Both the position numbers and the translations under genes were made by a program. Below, one piece after another: positions 40,693 to 48,564 of a stretch of DNA of 64,000 nucleotides. The notes under the pieces are model-generated. The model searched no databases, was not told the origin of the DNA, and saw only the letters and a list, made by a program, of their open reading frames with translations. Source of the stretch: a virus; the IMG/VR virus record IMGVR_UViG_3300010885_033832, positions 31,417 to 95,416 of that record. The stretch is one strand, 5' to 3'. How positions within the stretch are numbered: the stretch's first letter is position 1; each line of letters starts with the position of its first letter.

Positions 40693-41415
40693 TTACTTCT
40701 TGCTGGCGGAGAATACGATGTCCGCCTTGTTGAATACGCACAGACCACAGCGTACGCAGGCACTACCCTCGTTGGAGATTAGGGGCAATGCTCCCTTGTT
40801 CTCTGGACACTTGGCACCGGGTCGGCCAGTAATCTGCTTGATTACCGATTGACCCTGCTCGAAGTTGTCCGCGAGATACGCGAGACGGATCCCATACTCC
40901 TCGCGGAGCGCGATCGCGGTGTCGAGGTTCGCGCTGTCCGCCGAGAAGTACAGCGACAGATTCGGAATGTCGCGGAGGATAATCGCGCTGTCCTCGGTTC
41001 GGGTGTAGACCCAAAACTGAACATCGGGATGATTCTCGACCACGCGCTTCCACGCGTAGGTGTAGGCGTCGTTAAAGAAATCGCCGTCCCAGTGGATACG
41101 GAACAGTTTGTCCGCGCCTCGCTTGTCGCTGTCCTTCTCAAAGTCCGTCACCATGCCGTCAAGCAGGGCGTACATCGTGTCGAGGTCAGCGTTGCGGAGC
41201 AGGTTCCAGTTGTGAACCAGCACCTCGCGTACTCCCTTGTAAATCTTTTCGAGCTTCCCGGCGTAGCAGATAATCTCGCAGACCGAGGTTGCTCCCGGGC
41301 AAGAGAATGGCTTCCCCGAGGGCAGACCGAATGTGTTGGCGATTGCTGGCGTCTTACCCGAGGGCATGACAGCGTTCGTCACCTTGCGGTCTTTAGAGCG
41401 TTTGAGCGTGTCCAT
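40693..41415 (-). CDS. GP88-like Cys-rich protein
   Basis: 240 residues. CPGATSVCEIICYA near residues 39-52 and CPENKG...CVRCGLCVF near the C-terminus give a Cys set suited to an Fe-S cluster or zinc. The middle FRIHWDGDFFNDAYTYAWKRVV and PDVQFWVYTRT follow the phage 'gene product 88' family, which has relatives with radical-SAM-like barrels. Enzymatic activity is not known. It lies next to the DprA-like gene in a separate cassette. Confidence 0.82.
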   Translation of the reverse strand: MDTLKRSKDRKVTNAVMPSGKTPAIANTFGLPSGKPFSCPGATSVCEIICYAGKLEKIYKGVREVLVHNWNLLRNADLDTMYALLDGMVTDFEKDSDKRGADKLFRIHWDGDFFNDAYTYAWKRVVENHPDVQFWVYTRTEDSAIILRDIPNLSLYFSADSANLDTAIALREEYGIRLAYLADNFEQGQSVIKQITGRPGAKCPENKGALPLISNEGSACVRCGLCVFNKADIVFSASKK

Positions 41416-41468
41416 AATGTCTCCTTTCGTTGGACAGTCTCAACGATACGCGGTGTAATAAAAAAGCG

Positions 41469-41492
41469 CAAGGAGGGGGTCTCCCCCCTCCC
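41469..41492 (-). terminator. Hairpin after the 196-aa gene
   Basis: GGAGGGGG TCT CCCCCCTCC; rc tail TTGCGCTTTTTT. Confidence 0.8.
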
Positions 41493-41503
41493 TGCGTTGT
41501 CGG

Positions 41504-42094
41504 TCAGTAGTGGAAGTCCACTGGCACGAGGAACCATTGGTCGGCACTCTCGCTGTCCTCCATGTCCTTGAGGAGGTAGCGCATTTCCGTGACACCGTTG
41601 GTGATGTCATAGAAGTAGGTGTCGGGCAACCAATACTCGGCAGCCATGCGCGAGAGATACCCGAACTGGTACATCGTTGAGAGCGGGTCGTACGGGAACT
41701 CGGTCGAATCACTCAGCGAGTACGCGAGGTACTCCTCAACCCGTTCCTCGAACGATTTCCCGTCCTGCTCGTTGCGGAGTTTGATTTCCTCGAGACGGCG
41801 ACGCATTTCGGTAGCGCGTGATTCGAGGCACTCGCGGATTGTCTTGGAGAACTTCTTGGGGTCTTCCGAGAAAGCGATCACATTCATCGTGTCGAACACA
41901 TAAGCGTCAGTGTTCTGGAAGAACCGACCACCACCGACAACGAACCAGTCGTACCAGTCCGCGTAAGGCCGCTCGTCTCCCGAGAGAGTGTTGTTGACCT
42001 CATGGGCCGCGCTCTCTTTGGCCTCGTCCATGTCAATGCCGTTCTCGCCAATGGTCTCGTTGCTCTTGACGGCAACCCAATGTAAAGTGTGCAT
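41504..42094 (-). CDS. Unknown 196-aa protein
   Basis: Start MHTLHWVAVKSNETIGENG. WYDWFVVGGGRFF recalls short phage proteins with a WYxxGGRW motif. Long charged helix (CLESRATEMRRRLEEIKLRNEQDG) follows. Function unknown. Confidence 0.8.
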   Translation of the reverse strand: MHTLHWVAVKSNETIGENGIDMDEAKESAAHEVNNTLSGDERPYADWYDWFVVGGGRFFQNTDAYVFDTMNVIAFSEDPKKFSKTIRECLESRATEMRRRLEEIKLRNEQDGKSFEERVEEYLAYSLSDSTEFPYDPLSTMYQFGYLSRMAAEYWLPDTYFYDITNGVTEMRYLLKDMEDSESADQWFLVPVDFHY

Positions 42095-42152
42095 GCTGTC
42101 TATCCTTTCCGTGGTCGGAGTTTCCGGCCACACTCTGACATTACACAAAGAA

Positions 42153-42179
42153 AGAGGAGGGCGCAAGCCCCCCTCCTCC
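42153..42179 (-). terminator. Hairpin after the 140-aa gene
   Basis: GAGGAGGGC GCAA GCCCCCCTC, TTTCTTTG after it. Confidence 0.85.
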
Positions 42180-42186
42180 TGTGTTG

Positions 42187-42609
42187 CTACGCCTCGAAGA
42201 CTACTCGACCCTCGTAGATTCCGTGCGGTGTCCACTTCCAAATCTCGCCGTCCTCGCCACGCCAGATGATGTAGCACGACACATCCACGAGGTCGCGAAT
42301 GGCGTTGATGAACTGTGACTCGTCACCAATCTTGCTGTCGTATCCGTGGACATTGAGACCGCCGTCCTCCTGAATCATGCAGTCGAACCCGAGGAGTTCG
42401 AGAACCTCCTGTGCCGAGGACACAGTCTGGTCGTAGTCGGTGGGCATCCACGAGAACCACTTCTCGTTCTCCTCACCACTTGACCATCGGCCTCCACCCT
42501 TGATTGCGTTCGGGTCGTGGTTGAGTGCCTTGAACCGCTCGAGAGCCTTGTCAAGGTTGTGTGCCGGAATCACAAAGTTCGATTCCTGAATGTTGATGTA
42601 GTAACCCAT
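42187..42609 (-). CDS. Phage conserved hypothetical protein (140 aa)
   Basis: MGYYINIQESNFVIPAHNLDK start; later GGLNVHGYDSKIGDESQFINAI and IIWRGEDGEIWKW. This order (MGYYI...GYDxKxGxE...WxGEDGxxW) marks a common phage family of unknown function. Good ribosome site. Confidence 0.82.
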   Translation of the reverse strand: MGYYINIQESNFVIPAHNLDKALERFKALNHDPNAIKGGGRWSSGEENEKWFSWMPTDYDQTVSSAQEVLELLGFDCMIQEDGGLNVHGYDSKIGDESQFINAIRDLVDVSCYIIWRGEDGEIWKWTPHGIYEGRVVFEA

Positions 42610-42662
42610 CGGTTCCTTTCCGTGAGCAGACCTTGCTCACACTTTGAGTTTAGGACGGAAGC

Positions 42663-42687
42663 GAGGGGAGTGCAATGCACCCCCCTC
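42663..42687 (-). terminator. Hairpin after the 125-aa gene
   Basis: GAGGGGAGTGC/GCACCCCCCTC. Confidence 0.8.
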
Positions 42688-42692
42688 CTCCG

Positions 42693-43070
42693 TTACTTGT
42701 GGACGCTCTCGTTCCCACAGCAGGAGCAGTAGGACTCGTGTTCGACATGGTCACAGCAGTCGTGCTTGTCCCATGTCCACTCCCCACCACCGATTGCGTA
42801 GACCCGAGTACCGTTCTTGTTCAGGTATCCCTGATACTCGATCCGTGCTTCGCTCGGGTCGCGGTCAGGCTCAACGACCCAGACTGTATCGGTCTGGGCG
42901 TTGTACCCAAACTGGTTGTAGTACTCACCAGCCATCAGCATTTGGAATACATCGTTGACCACTTGGGTCAGCGTGAACTCGGGGATGACCCATCCGTTCC
43001 ACTTCCGTGAAGCGAATGAGACACACTCCGAGGCTGGCAGGTGTTCGTTGACCACGGCGTAGTTGGTCAT
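42693..43070 (-). CDS. 125-aa protein with C-terminal Cys cluster
   Basis: TAATG overlap with the upstream 87-aa gene. The end CCDHVEHESYCSCCGNESVHK packs five Cys and three His: a probable zinc or double-metal site. The body is beta-rich (DTVWVVEPDRD). No family recognised. Confidence 0.8.
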   Translation of the reverse strand: MTNYAVVNEHLPASECVSFASRKWNGWVIPEFTLTQVVNDVFQMLMAGEYYNQFGYNAQTDTVWVVEPDRDPSEARIEYQGYLNKNGTRVYAIGGGEWTWDKHDCCDHVEHESYCSCCGNESVHK

Positions 43071-43333
43071 TAGTACTGACCATCCACTTCGCTTGCCACC
43101 GCGATGAACGCGGGGTCGCTCGCCTTGCGGTCTGCCACGTACTGCTGGAACTCGAAGCGAACATCGAGTGCCTTGTTGATTTGGATGAACAGGTCGCGGA
43201 GTGCGTCTGCTCGCCCCGTGTGGTAGGCCGAGTCCTCGAGGTCACCAGTCTGCATGCTGTCACGCTCTGCCATCTGCCACTCCTCCTCGAGGTTCATGAG
43301 AATCCCCGGAACGGTATTCATTTGTGTCGACAT
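43070..43333 (-). CDS. Unknown 87-aa helical protein
   Basis: MSTQMNTVPGILMNLEEEW start with GAAAGGAG. Mostly helical and acidic. Coupled to the 125-aa gene. Confidence 0.8.
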   Translation of the reverse strand: MSTQMNTVPGILMNLEEEWQMAERDSMQTGDLEDSAYHTGRADALRDLFIQINKALDVRFEFQQYVADRKASDPAFIAVASEVDGQY

Positions 43334-43399
43334 CTCTGTCTCCTTTCGCGCCAGACTCTCTGGCTACCTCGAGCCTACGCTCATTACACAACAAATGCA

Positions 43400-43426
43400 A
43401 ACACCCCCCGCCGAAGCGAGGGGTGT
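43400..43426 (-). terminator. Hairpin after the 97-aa gene
   Basis: ACACCCC..CGC CGAA GCGAGGGGTGT with TTTGCATTTG tail. Confidence 0.8.
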
Positions 43427-43440
43427 CTGTTGGCGAAAGC

Positions 43441-43734
43441 CTACTGCTTGGCAGTGAGGATTTCGAGGCGGAGGGAGTGCGAGACCTTCTGAACCTTCTC
43501 GAAGATTGCAGGCCACTTCGCCTTGAGGAGGTCGCTGTCAACCAGAGTGCGCGGAACGCTCTTGGTCTTGGCAACTGCCTTGCCACGGTAGGTGGCTACC
43601 TCTGCCCCACCCATTGCATCGAGGATGCGAGTGCGGAGATCGGTGTCCTCCTTGTCGAGAGCGTTCTTCTGCTCCCGGACTTCAGCAAGTCGCTGAAGGT
43701 CGGCAACGATTGTGCCGGGTACGGATGTTTCCAT
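43441..43734 (-). CDS. 97-aa coiled-coil/beta protein, paralog of the 30135 gene
   Basis: DLQRLAEVREQKNALDKED coiled coil, then GGAEVATYRGKAVAKTKSVPRTLVDS and LLKAKWPAIFEKVQKV. The same architecture as the 95-aa protein at 30135. This kind of YxGKxVA strand followed by a helix is typical of short recombination-associated phage proteins. Confidence 0.78.
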   Translation of the reverse strand: METSVPGTIVADLQRLAEVREQKNALDKEDTDLRTRILDAMGGAEVATYRGKAVAKTKSVPRTLVDSDLLKAKWPAIFEKVQKVSHSLRLEILTAKQ

Positions 43735-43793
43735 CGTGTCTATCCTTTCGTGACCCTACTTGGTTTCGGGTACAGTTCCACTGTACGCGAAAC

Positions 43794-43820
43794 GACCCCC
43801 CCTCGCAAGTAGGGGGGGTC
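43794..43820 (-). terminator. Hairpin after the 167-aa gene
   Basis: GACCCCCCCT CGCAAGT AGGGGGGGTC. Confidence 0.85.
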
Positions 43821-43828
43821 TGATTCGG

Positions 43829-44332
43829 CTAGAAGCCAGTGAGTTCGGCTTCGAGGTTCTCGATGTCGATGTTGAAGTGAGCGTCATTGATGTGCTCAAT
43901 CACATCTCCGAGGAGCGTGCGCTCGTTCTCTTGGAGTCCGTCTTTTTCCAACTGGAGGTTGACGTACCCGGCGAGGTCTTCGAGGTTCTGGTGTAGGTAC
44001 GAGATGGTCTCGAGAAACACAGTCGAGTGCTCGGGGTCAGGGAAGAACGTCTTGACGAGTTGCTCGACCTGAAGTCCGATTGCGAATCGCATGAGCGAGA
44101 TCGGGTTGTCGTACTCCGAGAAGTCGCGTTCCTCCATCTCCTCGTGCGTAACCACCGGGTATTCGAACTCGGTGTAGAGGGCGAACAGGTCATGGTTCGA
44201 CCAGTTGCGGAGTTCGTCCGCAATGAGTTGCAGCAGGAGGTTACCCTCGAAGGTCTGGCCAGCTTTTTCCTTGGCCTCCTTGCGCTTGATGACTGTGTCC
44301 ATCAGGGCGGAGGAGTGGTGCGTTCCTTGCAT
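43829..44332 (-). CDS. Unknown 167-aa acidic helical protein
   Basis: Start MQGTHHSSALMDTVIKRKEA after AAAGGA. Long acidic helices (VFLETISYLHQNLEDLAGYVNLQLEKDG). No recognised motif. Confidence 0.8.
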   Translation of the reverse strand: MQGTHHSSALMDTVIKRKEAKEKAGQTFEGNLLLQLIADELRNWSNHDLFALYTEFEYPVVTHEEMEERDFSEYDNPISLMRFAIGLQVEQLVKTFFPDPEHSTVFLETISYLHQNLEDLAGYVNLQLEKDGLQENERTLLGDVIEHINDAHFNIDIENLEAELTGF

Positions 44333-44387
44333 AATGATTCCTTTCAGGTTGTAGGTGGATGTCACCCAATATCAATTTACAGAAAAG

Positions 44388-44412
44388 ACCCCCCGAAGTC
44401 AAGCCGGGGGGC
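44388..44412 (-). terminator. Hairpin after the 110-aa gene
   Basis: GACCCCCCG/CGGGGGGCC with TTTTCTG tail on the minus strand. Confidence 0.75.
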
Positions 44413-44427
44413 CCCTCTGTGTCAAGA

Positions 44428-44760
44428 CTATCCGTAGATGATGTCTCCGTAGACTGCGACCTGCAAAATTCCGCTCGAGGTGCAGAGGTCTTGGTCTTGC
44501 CAATCCCAACCACCCGAGCAGTGGCTGTAGTTCTTGTCGAGGCAGAACTGGTATGCCTTGAGCAAGTCCTCGATACCGAGTTCCTTGCGGACTTTCAATC
44601 CCTCGTTCTCAGGATCCTCGCCCGCGATTGTGAAGCGACCGAGTTTTTCCCAGGTGGCGTCTCCGTGATACTTGATGGTGACCCAGCAGGAGTCGAATTC
44701 CCATCCGCCTCCCATCGTCTCAGACCAGAAGTCCTCGTACTCGTCTTGTGTGATTTCCAT
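44428..44760 (-). CDS. Unknown 110-aa protein
   Basis: ATG shares a base with the upstream TAA (TAATG). MEITQDEYEDFWSETMGGGWEF; contains WVTIKYHGDATWEK and a Cys-bearing FCLDKNYSHCSGGWDW. Unknown family; coupled to the 95-aa gene. Confidence 0.78.
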   Translation of the reverse strand: MEITQDEYEDFWSETMGGGWEFDSCWVTIKYHGDATWEKLGRFTIAGEDPENEGLKVRKELGIEDLLKAYQFCLDKNYSHCSGGWDWQDQDLCTSSGILQVAVYGDIIYG

Positions 44761-45047
44761 TAGTTGTCCTCTCCGAACAGTCGCTGGCGTGCCGTCTTGG
44801 AACTGGCATCGCTGATGGGAACGTATGACCCGACAAAGCCGAATCCTCCGCCGTTGCCTTCCTCGTCCTTGGACAGGATAAAGAAAGTGTTGTCGTTGAA
44901 CAGGAACACGGGGGAGTGGTCGTAATCGCCCCACATGAAGTCCTCGCGTTCTTGAGCAGTGAGGTCGCGCACACCGATGATGGTTTTGTTCATCAGCGTT
45001 GCGAACTCGGTTTTGTAGAACTCGGTATAGCGTTCAGTGTCTGACAT
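44760..45047 (-). CDS. Unknown 95-aa protein
   Basis: Start MSDTERYTEFYKTEFATLMN with GAAAGGAAA. Beta pairs SPVFLFNDNTFFILSKDEEG. No family. Confidence 0.8.
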   Translation of the reverse strand: MSDTERYTEFYKTEFATLMNKTIIGVRDLTAQEREDFMWGDYDHSPVFLFNDNTFFILSKDEEGNGGGFGFVGSYVPISDASSKTARQRLFGEDN

Positions 45048-45092
45048 GGTGTTTCCTTTCGAGGGCGTCTCCCTCCTATTACCAACATAAAG

Positions 45093-45123
45093 GAACCCCC
45101 TACCTGGTGTCAAGTAGGGGGTC
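45093..45123 (-). terminator. Hairpin after the 83-aa gene
   Basis: GGAACCCCCTAC/GTAGGGGGTCC-type stem, TTTATGTTGG after it. Confidence 0.75.
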
Positions 45124-45145
45124 CCCGTTGCGCGTCGTTCGGCTT

Positions 45146-45397
45146 TTATTCTCCAGAGATGGAATTTGGGGGAGTGTCCATCCACTGTGTTGCTGAATCG
45201 AACAATCGGTATTGAACTTTGGTGGTTCCATCCGGATCAACCTGGATCAAGCGGAGGTGCACTTTGTTTTTCCACGGATCGAAAAAGAACACCGTCGACT
45301 CGGGACCTTCGTACTGCCAAGCCATCGTCATGAGCAGCTTGTTCTCTTTGATCACCGCATCCTGCTCCGGAGTAGTGATGATGATGTGCTTAGCCAT
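45146..45397 (-). CDS. Unknown 83-aa protein
   Basis: MAKHIIITTPEQDAVIKENK; a beta-rich middle, STVFFFDPWKNKVHLRLIQ. Its ATG lies 8 bases inside the end of the upstream gene, so translation is coupled. No cassette leader. No family. Confidence 0.78.
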   Translation of the reverse strand: MAKHIIITTPEQDAVIKENKLLMTMAWQYEGPESTVFFFDPWKNKVHLRLIQVDPDGTTKVQYRLFDSATQWMDTPPNSISGE

Positions 45398-45578
45398 TGA
45401 GACTCGTTGTTACCTTCCGCTTATGCTTCCAGTCCTTGGTTACATGGAACTGGCCGATATGTTCGTCGCACGGGTAGGCCCGTACTGATTTCGAGGCAAG
45501 CTGGCCAACCAGGGCTTTGCGTGCATCTTTCTTTGAGGAGTAGAGCGTCTTGTCGTGCTCTTCACATTTCTTAGTCAA
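45390..45578 (-). CDS. Small Cys protein with TTG start (62 aa)
   Basis: MTKKCEEHDKTLYSSKKDARKALVG then SVRAYPCDEHIGQFHVTKDW: a known actinophage small-protein layout in which C..H and C..H form a zinc finger and the YPC...FHVTK end is conserved. TTG start, since no ATG or GTG fits the frame before the terminator of the lysin-like gene. Confidence 0.72.
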   Translation of the reverse strand: MTKKCEEHDKTLYSSKKDARKALVGQLASKSVRAYPCDEHIGQFHVTKDWKHKRKVTTSLNG

Positions 45579-45640
45579 TTTTACCGTCTTTCGTTGGAGT
45601 TGTTTTGGCCGCGGATGCGGTTGCGGGGAATATTACACCA

Positions 45641-46459
45641 TCACTCAGCGGAATCAAAACTTTTCGGAATCCCGGGCGTGTCGTAACTTCCGAGATACTT
45701 CAATGTAGAAAGTGTAGGATCACCCGTTGCATTCACCAAGCCCATTCGTTCTCGCTGGAACTTCGCGAGCGCCGATCGAGTCTTGGCATCGAAGACGCCG
45801 CGGTCCGCTTGCTCTAGCCCGGCAACATCAGCACGCGAGAGCTCGACCTGGATCAGCTCGACACTGCGGGCGATCTTCGGGGATCGAGCAGCAGCCGCTG
45901 GAGTTGTACAGGTTCGGATCTCGCCGACGCGGACTAGCGGCAGCTTTGACTTAAGATCAGATCGCTGCTCACTTTCTACATTCTTTAATGTGGAAAGTGG
46001 GATCGGATCTGGCCGCACAAATGTGAGTACATCGTACTTGTGCCGGATCCGTTCATACACACCGTTGGGATCTTGCGGCGCTCGCAGGTTAGGCGTAGCG
46101 ACGTTGGCCTCGATCGCCGAGAACCGTCGGTGTTGTTTCCAGTGTGCGACTTCGGAGACAACCCCAATGTGCGGAGCTCCCATCGGATCGACCCCGAAGC
46201 TGTAGAAGACAAGGTCCCCTCGCCGAGGAGTCCTCACCGTTTGACCCCAAGCAAGGTAGTGGCCGAGAGCTGCAACCGTGTGAGTGTGGGAGACCGGGAG
46301 CTGTAAACCGTTGTCGAGGAATATTACATCAATAAACGATCCGTTCCAGGCGTGCCCATCCCAGCCGACTCGCCGACCGAAGACCGAGATATTTCCGTGG
46401 GTGCAGGTGTAGCCGAGATACTTCGAGGCAAGATCAGCGAGGTTGTCTTTAGTCTTCAC
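45641..46459 (-). CDS. Lysin-like cell-wall peptidase (CHAP/NlpC-type) with C-terminal peptidoglycan-binding domain
   Basis: 272 residues, GTG start. The N-terminal domain has GHAWNGSFIDVIF (36-47), RRGDLVFYSF (80-88) and PHIGVVSEV (H97), the order of CHAP/NlpC-P60 endopeptidases; a Pro/Ala linker leads to a PG_binding_1-like tail (VELIQVELSRAD..GVFDAKTRSALAKFQRERMG). The expected WC nucleophile reads W38-N39 here; the only nearby Cys is C19 in YTCTHG. So it is either inactive, uses another Cys, or is not a standard member. No signal peptide: release would need a holin. The GTG lies inside an ACGGACGGT repeat. Confidence 0.75.
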   Translation of the reverse strand: MKTKDNLADLASKYLGYTCTHGNISVFGRRVGWDGHAWNGSFIDVIFLDNGLQLPVSHTHTVAALGHYLAWGQTVRTPRRGDLVFYSFGVDPMGAPHIGVVSEVAHWKQHRRFSAIEANVATPNLRAPQDPNGVYERIRHKYDVLTFVRPDPIPLSTLKNVESEQRSDLKSKLPLVRVGEIRTCTTPAAAARSPKIARSVELIQVELSRADVAGLEQADRGVFDAKTRSALAKFQRERMGLVNATGDPTLSTLKYLGSYDTPGIPKSFDSAE

Positions 46460-46595
46460 CGTCCGTCATCCCTTCCTCGACACGCCGGACAATCCGATCG
46501 GTATCCATTGCCAACTGTACCAGTCGAATGTACTCTTCGCGGGTACTAGTCTTTCCTACGCTCGTCTCGATGCTCGACCTCAACTCGGTCAGCAT
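46449..46595 (-). CDS. Possible 48-aa protein overlapping its neighbours
   Basis: ATG at 46593-46595 after GAAGGA. MLTELRSSIETSVGKTSTREE, a helical peptide. It overlaps the end of the 308-aa gene by 50 bases and the lysin start by 11, and bridges two genes that would otherwise have a gap. Confidence 0.45.
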   Translation of the reverse strand: MLTELRSSIETSVGKTSTREEYIRLVQLAMDTDRIVRRVEEGMTDGED

Positions 46596-47472
46596 CGTCA
46601 GTAGTTCCTTCTTCACTATCAATCACCTCCGCCTCGAGTTCGGGGAGCGGCGACGAGGTGACGTTGATCAGCAGCGTCTTCAACCGTTCTTGTAATATGT
46701 CAGCAGCGGGCCGGACATCGATCGCGACATTCTGATCGATCTCGAATCCGCCGCGCACGCCAGCTCGATCGAGGAGCTCCGTCGCAGCTTTGAGCTTGAC
46801 GGGTTCCGACTCGGCAGACTCGAGGAGAGCTTCGAGGACCTCGACTGCTCGGGGAGCCGACTGCATCACCCGAAGGCGAGCAGCGTGGATCGCGCCCTGC
46901 GTATCGATCCTCACACTCGGGAGGTGCGTGGTGCAGAGACCGTCATCATCCCGGCGTCCCGATGTCCACTTGAGGCAGCGGATCGAGTCGGACTTGATGA
47001 AGCGACACCGTTGAGGTGGGCCGCCCAGTGAGGGCATGCCCTTGAAGTCGACATCCTCTTCTCGCCGCTTGCGAAGCCGGAGCCAGGTCTTGTTCGCCTG
47101 CAGCACCCACGGGGGTACGATGAGGTCGGCCCGTTCCTCAACGAGGAGTTCTTCCTCGGTGAGGTAGTCGGAGTTGCGATCTCGAGGATCGGCGAGGATC
47201 GGTTCGAACTTGTCGATCAGTGAGACGCGAGCTTCTGTCATAGACTCGGGAGCGATGGCCCGAAGGTACGGAGTGAAGGAGCCGCGTTCGTCGACGATGA
47301 TCTGATATTGCATCCGACTGACCCGGAGAATCTTTCGGTTCTCCATGGTGTCGTGGCAAACGCCTCGATCAACTTCGTCGATGCCGAGGATCGTCAAGTC
47401 GGGGCGAAGATCGACAGGGGTGTCGTCAGTATCGCGATAACCCGAACCGTCGGTTGGTTCTAGGTCAGTCAT
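46546..47472 (-). CDS. 308-aa protein, candidate terminase small subunit
   Basis: The C-terminal third has APRAVEVLEALLESAESEPVKLKAATELLDRAGVRGGF, a repeat-like helical pattern seen in some phage terminase small subunits and related HTH proteins. A Cys/His element (CRFIKSDSIRCLKW...CTTHL) in the middle resembles a zinc finger. The N-terminal part is acidic. GGAGGC precedes the ATG. The distance from the large subunit (23 kb) makes the call tentative; a regulator is the alternative. Confidence 0.55.
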   Translation of the reverse strand: MTDLEPTDGSGYRDTDDTPVDLRPDLTILGIDEVDRGVCHDTMENRKILRVSRMQYQIIVDERGSFTPYLRAIAPESMTEARVSLIDKFEPILADPRDRNSDYLTEEELLVEERADLIVPPWVLQANKTWLRLRKRREEDVDFKGMPSLGGPPQRCRFIKSDSIRCLKWTSGRRDDDGLCTTHLPSVRIDTQGAIHAARLRVMQSAPRAVEVLEALLESAESEPVKLKAATELLDRAGVRGGFEIDQNVAIDVRPAADILQERLKTLLINVTSSPLPELEAEVIDSEEGTTDDADRVEVEHRDERRKD

Positions 47473-47563
47473 GGGGCCTCCGAAGAAAAAATGGCGTGAG
47501 TTGCGAGATCGCAGCCTCCTGACCTAGTTTACCCCATTTTTATACACTATCTTAGAAGGTTGC

Positions 47564-47764
47564 CTATTTCTCGTTCTTATGTTCACTTAGACAGCATGGA
47601 CACTTATGCGTGTCACCGTCCGTTGAGGATACATAGTGGCCGATGCATGTCGAGTGTTGACCCGACATACACCAACCAAACTCGACAGCGTCAGTGATTT
47701 CTACCCCAGTCGGGGGAACGATATCACTCCGAGTCGTCGTCTTCCGAGTCACCATCTTCGCCAA
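47564..47764 (-). CDS. Small zinc-binding-like protein (66 aa)
   Basis: WCMSGQHSTCIGHYVSSTDGDTHKCPCC: four to five Cys and two to three His, a probable zinc finger pair. It begins 41 bases inside the end of the 157-aa gene. Confidence 0.72.
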   Translation of the reverse strand: MAKMVTRKTTTRSDIVPPTGVEITDAVEFGWCMSGQHSTCIGHYVSSTDGDTHKCPCCLSEHKNEK

Positions 47765-48197
47765 TCACCGTCCCATTCTCCAACTCGATGCCGTCCAGCA
47801 AATCGGTCGGCAACCCAACAGACTCGAGGACTTCTTTCATCTTGGTCTTGGTTTCTTCAATCTTCTGGGCGAGGTTCTTCTTGGAGCGTTCTTCCTCAGC
47901 CTTAGTCGACAAGACGTGCCACTGCGAGACAACCTCGAGGGCTTCAGCGAATGATAGCTCCTCGAAACGCTGACGGTCCGTCTCATCTACGATGCACTTC
48001 TTGAGGAGGCGAATAGCCGCAATCATGGCCGCAGGGCCGTGCACCTTTTCGCCGAACATCTTGCTGACATCATCAACGGACATCGACATAAAGTTGACTG
48101 CTTCCCCCCGGAAGGTTTCGGTGGACAATCCAACAATGTTCCACCGTCCGTTCATTTCATCTTCCCACGAGGAAAAGATGTCTCCTGCCTCACTCAT
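47724..48197 (-). CDS. Unknown 157-aa protein
   Basis: Start MSEAGDIFSSWEDEMNGRW with GGGA six bases upstream. Predicted all-alpha with an acidic tail (EDGDSEDDDSE). RFEELSFAEALEVVSQWHVLS recalls tail assembly chaperones, but no tape measure or slippery heptamer is present. Overlaps both neighbours. Confidence 0.72.
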   Translation of the reverse strand: MSEAGDIFSSWEDEMNGRWNIVGLSTETFRGEAVNFMSMSVDDVSKMFGEKVHGPAAMIAAIRLLKKCIVDETDRQRFEELSFAEALEVVSQWHVLSTKAEEERSKKNLAQKIEETKTKMKEVLESVGLPTDLLDGIELENGTVIGEDGDSEDDDSE

Positions 48198-48564
48198 TCC
48201 CATTCCCTGGTTCTTCACCTAAGTCTCCTTCTAATCCGAGTACATCCTCCACGTCTCGAACTAGATAGTACGAGATGGGGACGTAGTTGTAAAACTGCTT
48301 GTCCCAGTCTGGCTTAACGATGTAGCCGAACTTCATCGCAATCAAATCGATTTGCGGAAGGAGGTCAGCCGGGACTGCCACATCTATGGGAACAGTACCA
48401 GAGACAGACGAGACGCGCAACTTCTCGACAAGTCCACCAATGAAGTGTCCTGCAGCGAAGTCAGCGTCTGCGTACTTCCCGCCTTGCGATTCGATGCAGA
48501 TAATCATGAACTCACGATTAGCCCAGTCAGGTCTCCACGGTCCGCCCAAAGAATTATTTTCCAT
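48190..48564 (-). CDS. Unknown 124-aa protein
   Basis: MENNSLGGPWRPDWANREFMIICIESQGG; alpha/beta with SYYLVRDVEDVLGLEG tail. Overlaps the upstream gene by 11 bases. No family. Confidence 0.75.
   Translation of the reverse strand: MENNSLGGPWRPDWANREFMIICIESQGGKYADADFAAGHFIGGLVEKLRVSSVSGTVPIDVAVPADLLPQIDLIAMKFGYIVKPDWDKQFYNYVPISYYLVRDVEDVLGLEGDLGEEPGNGNE

Noticed and set aside
47564-48197. Tail assembly chaperone with programmed frameshift
   Set aside because: The genes overlap but no slippery heptamer is present and no tape measure gene follows.
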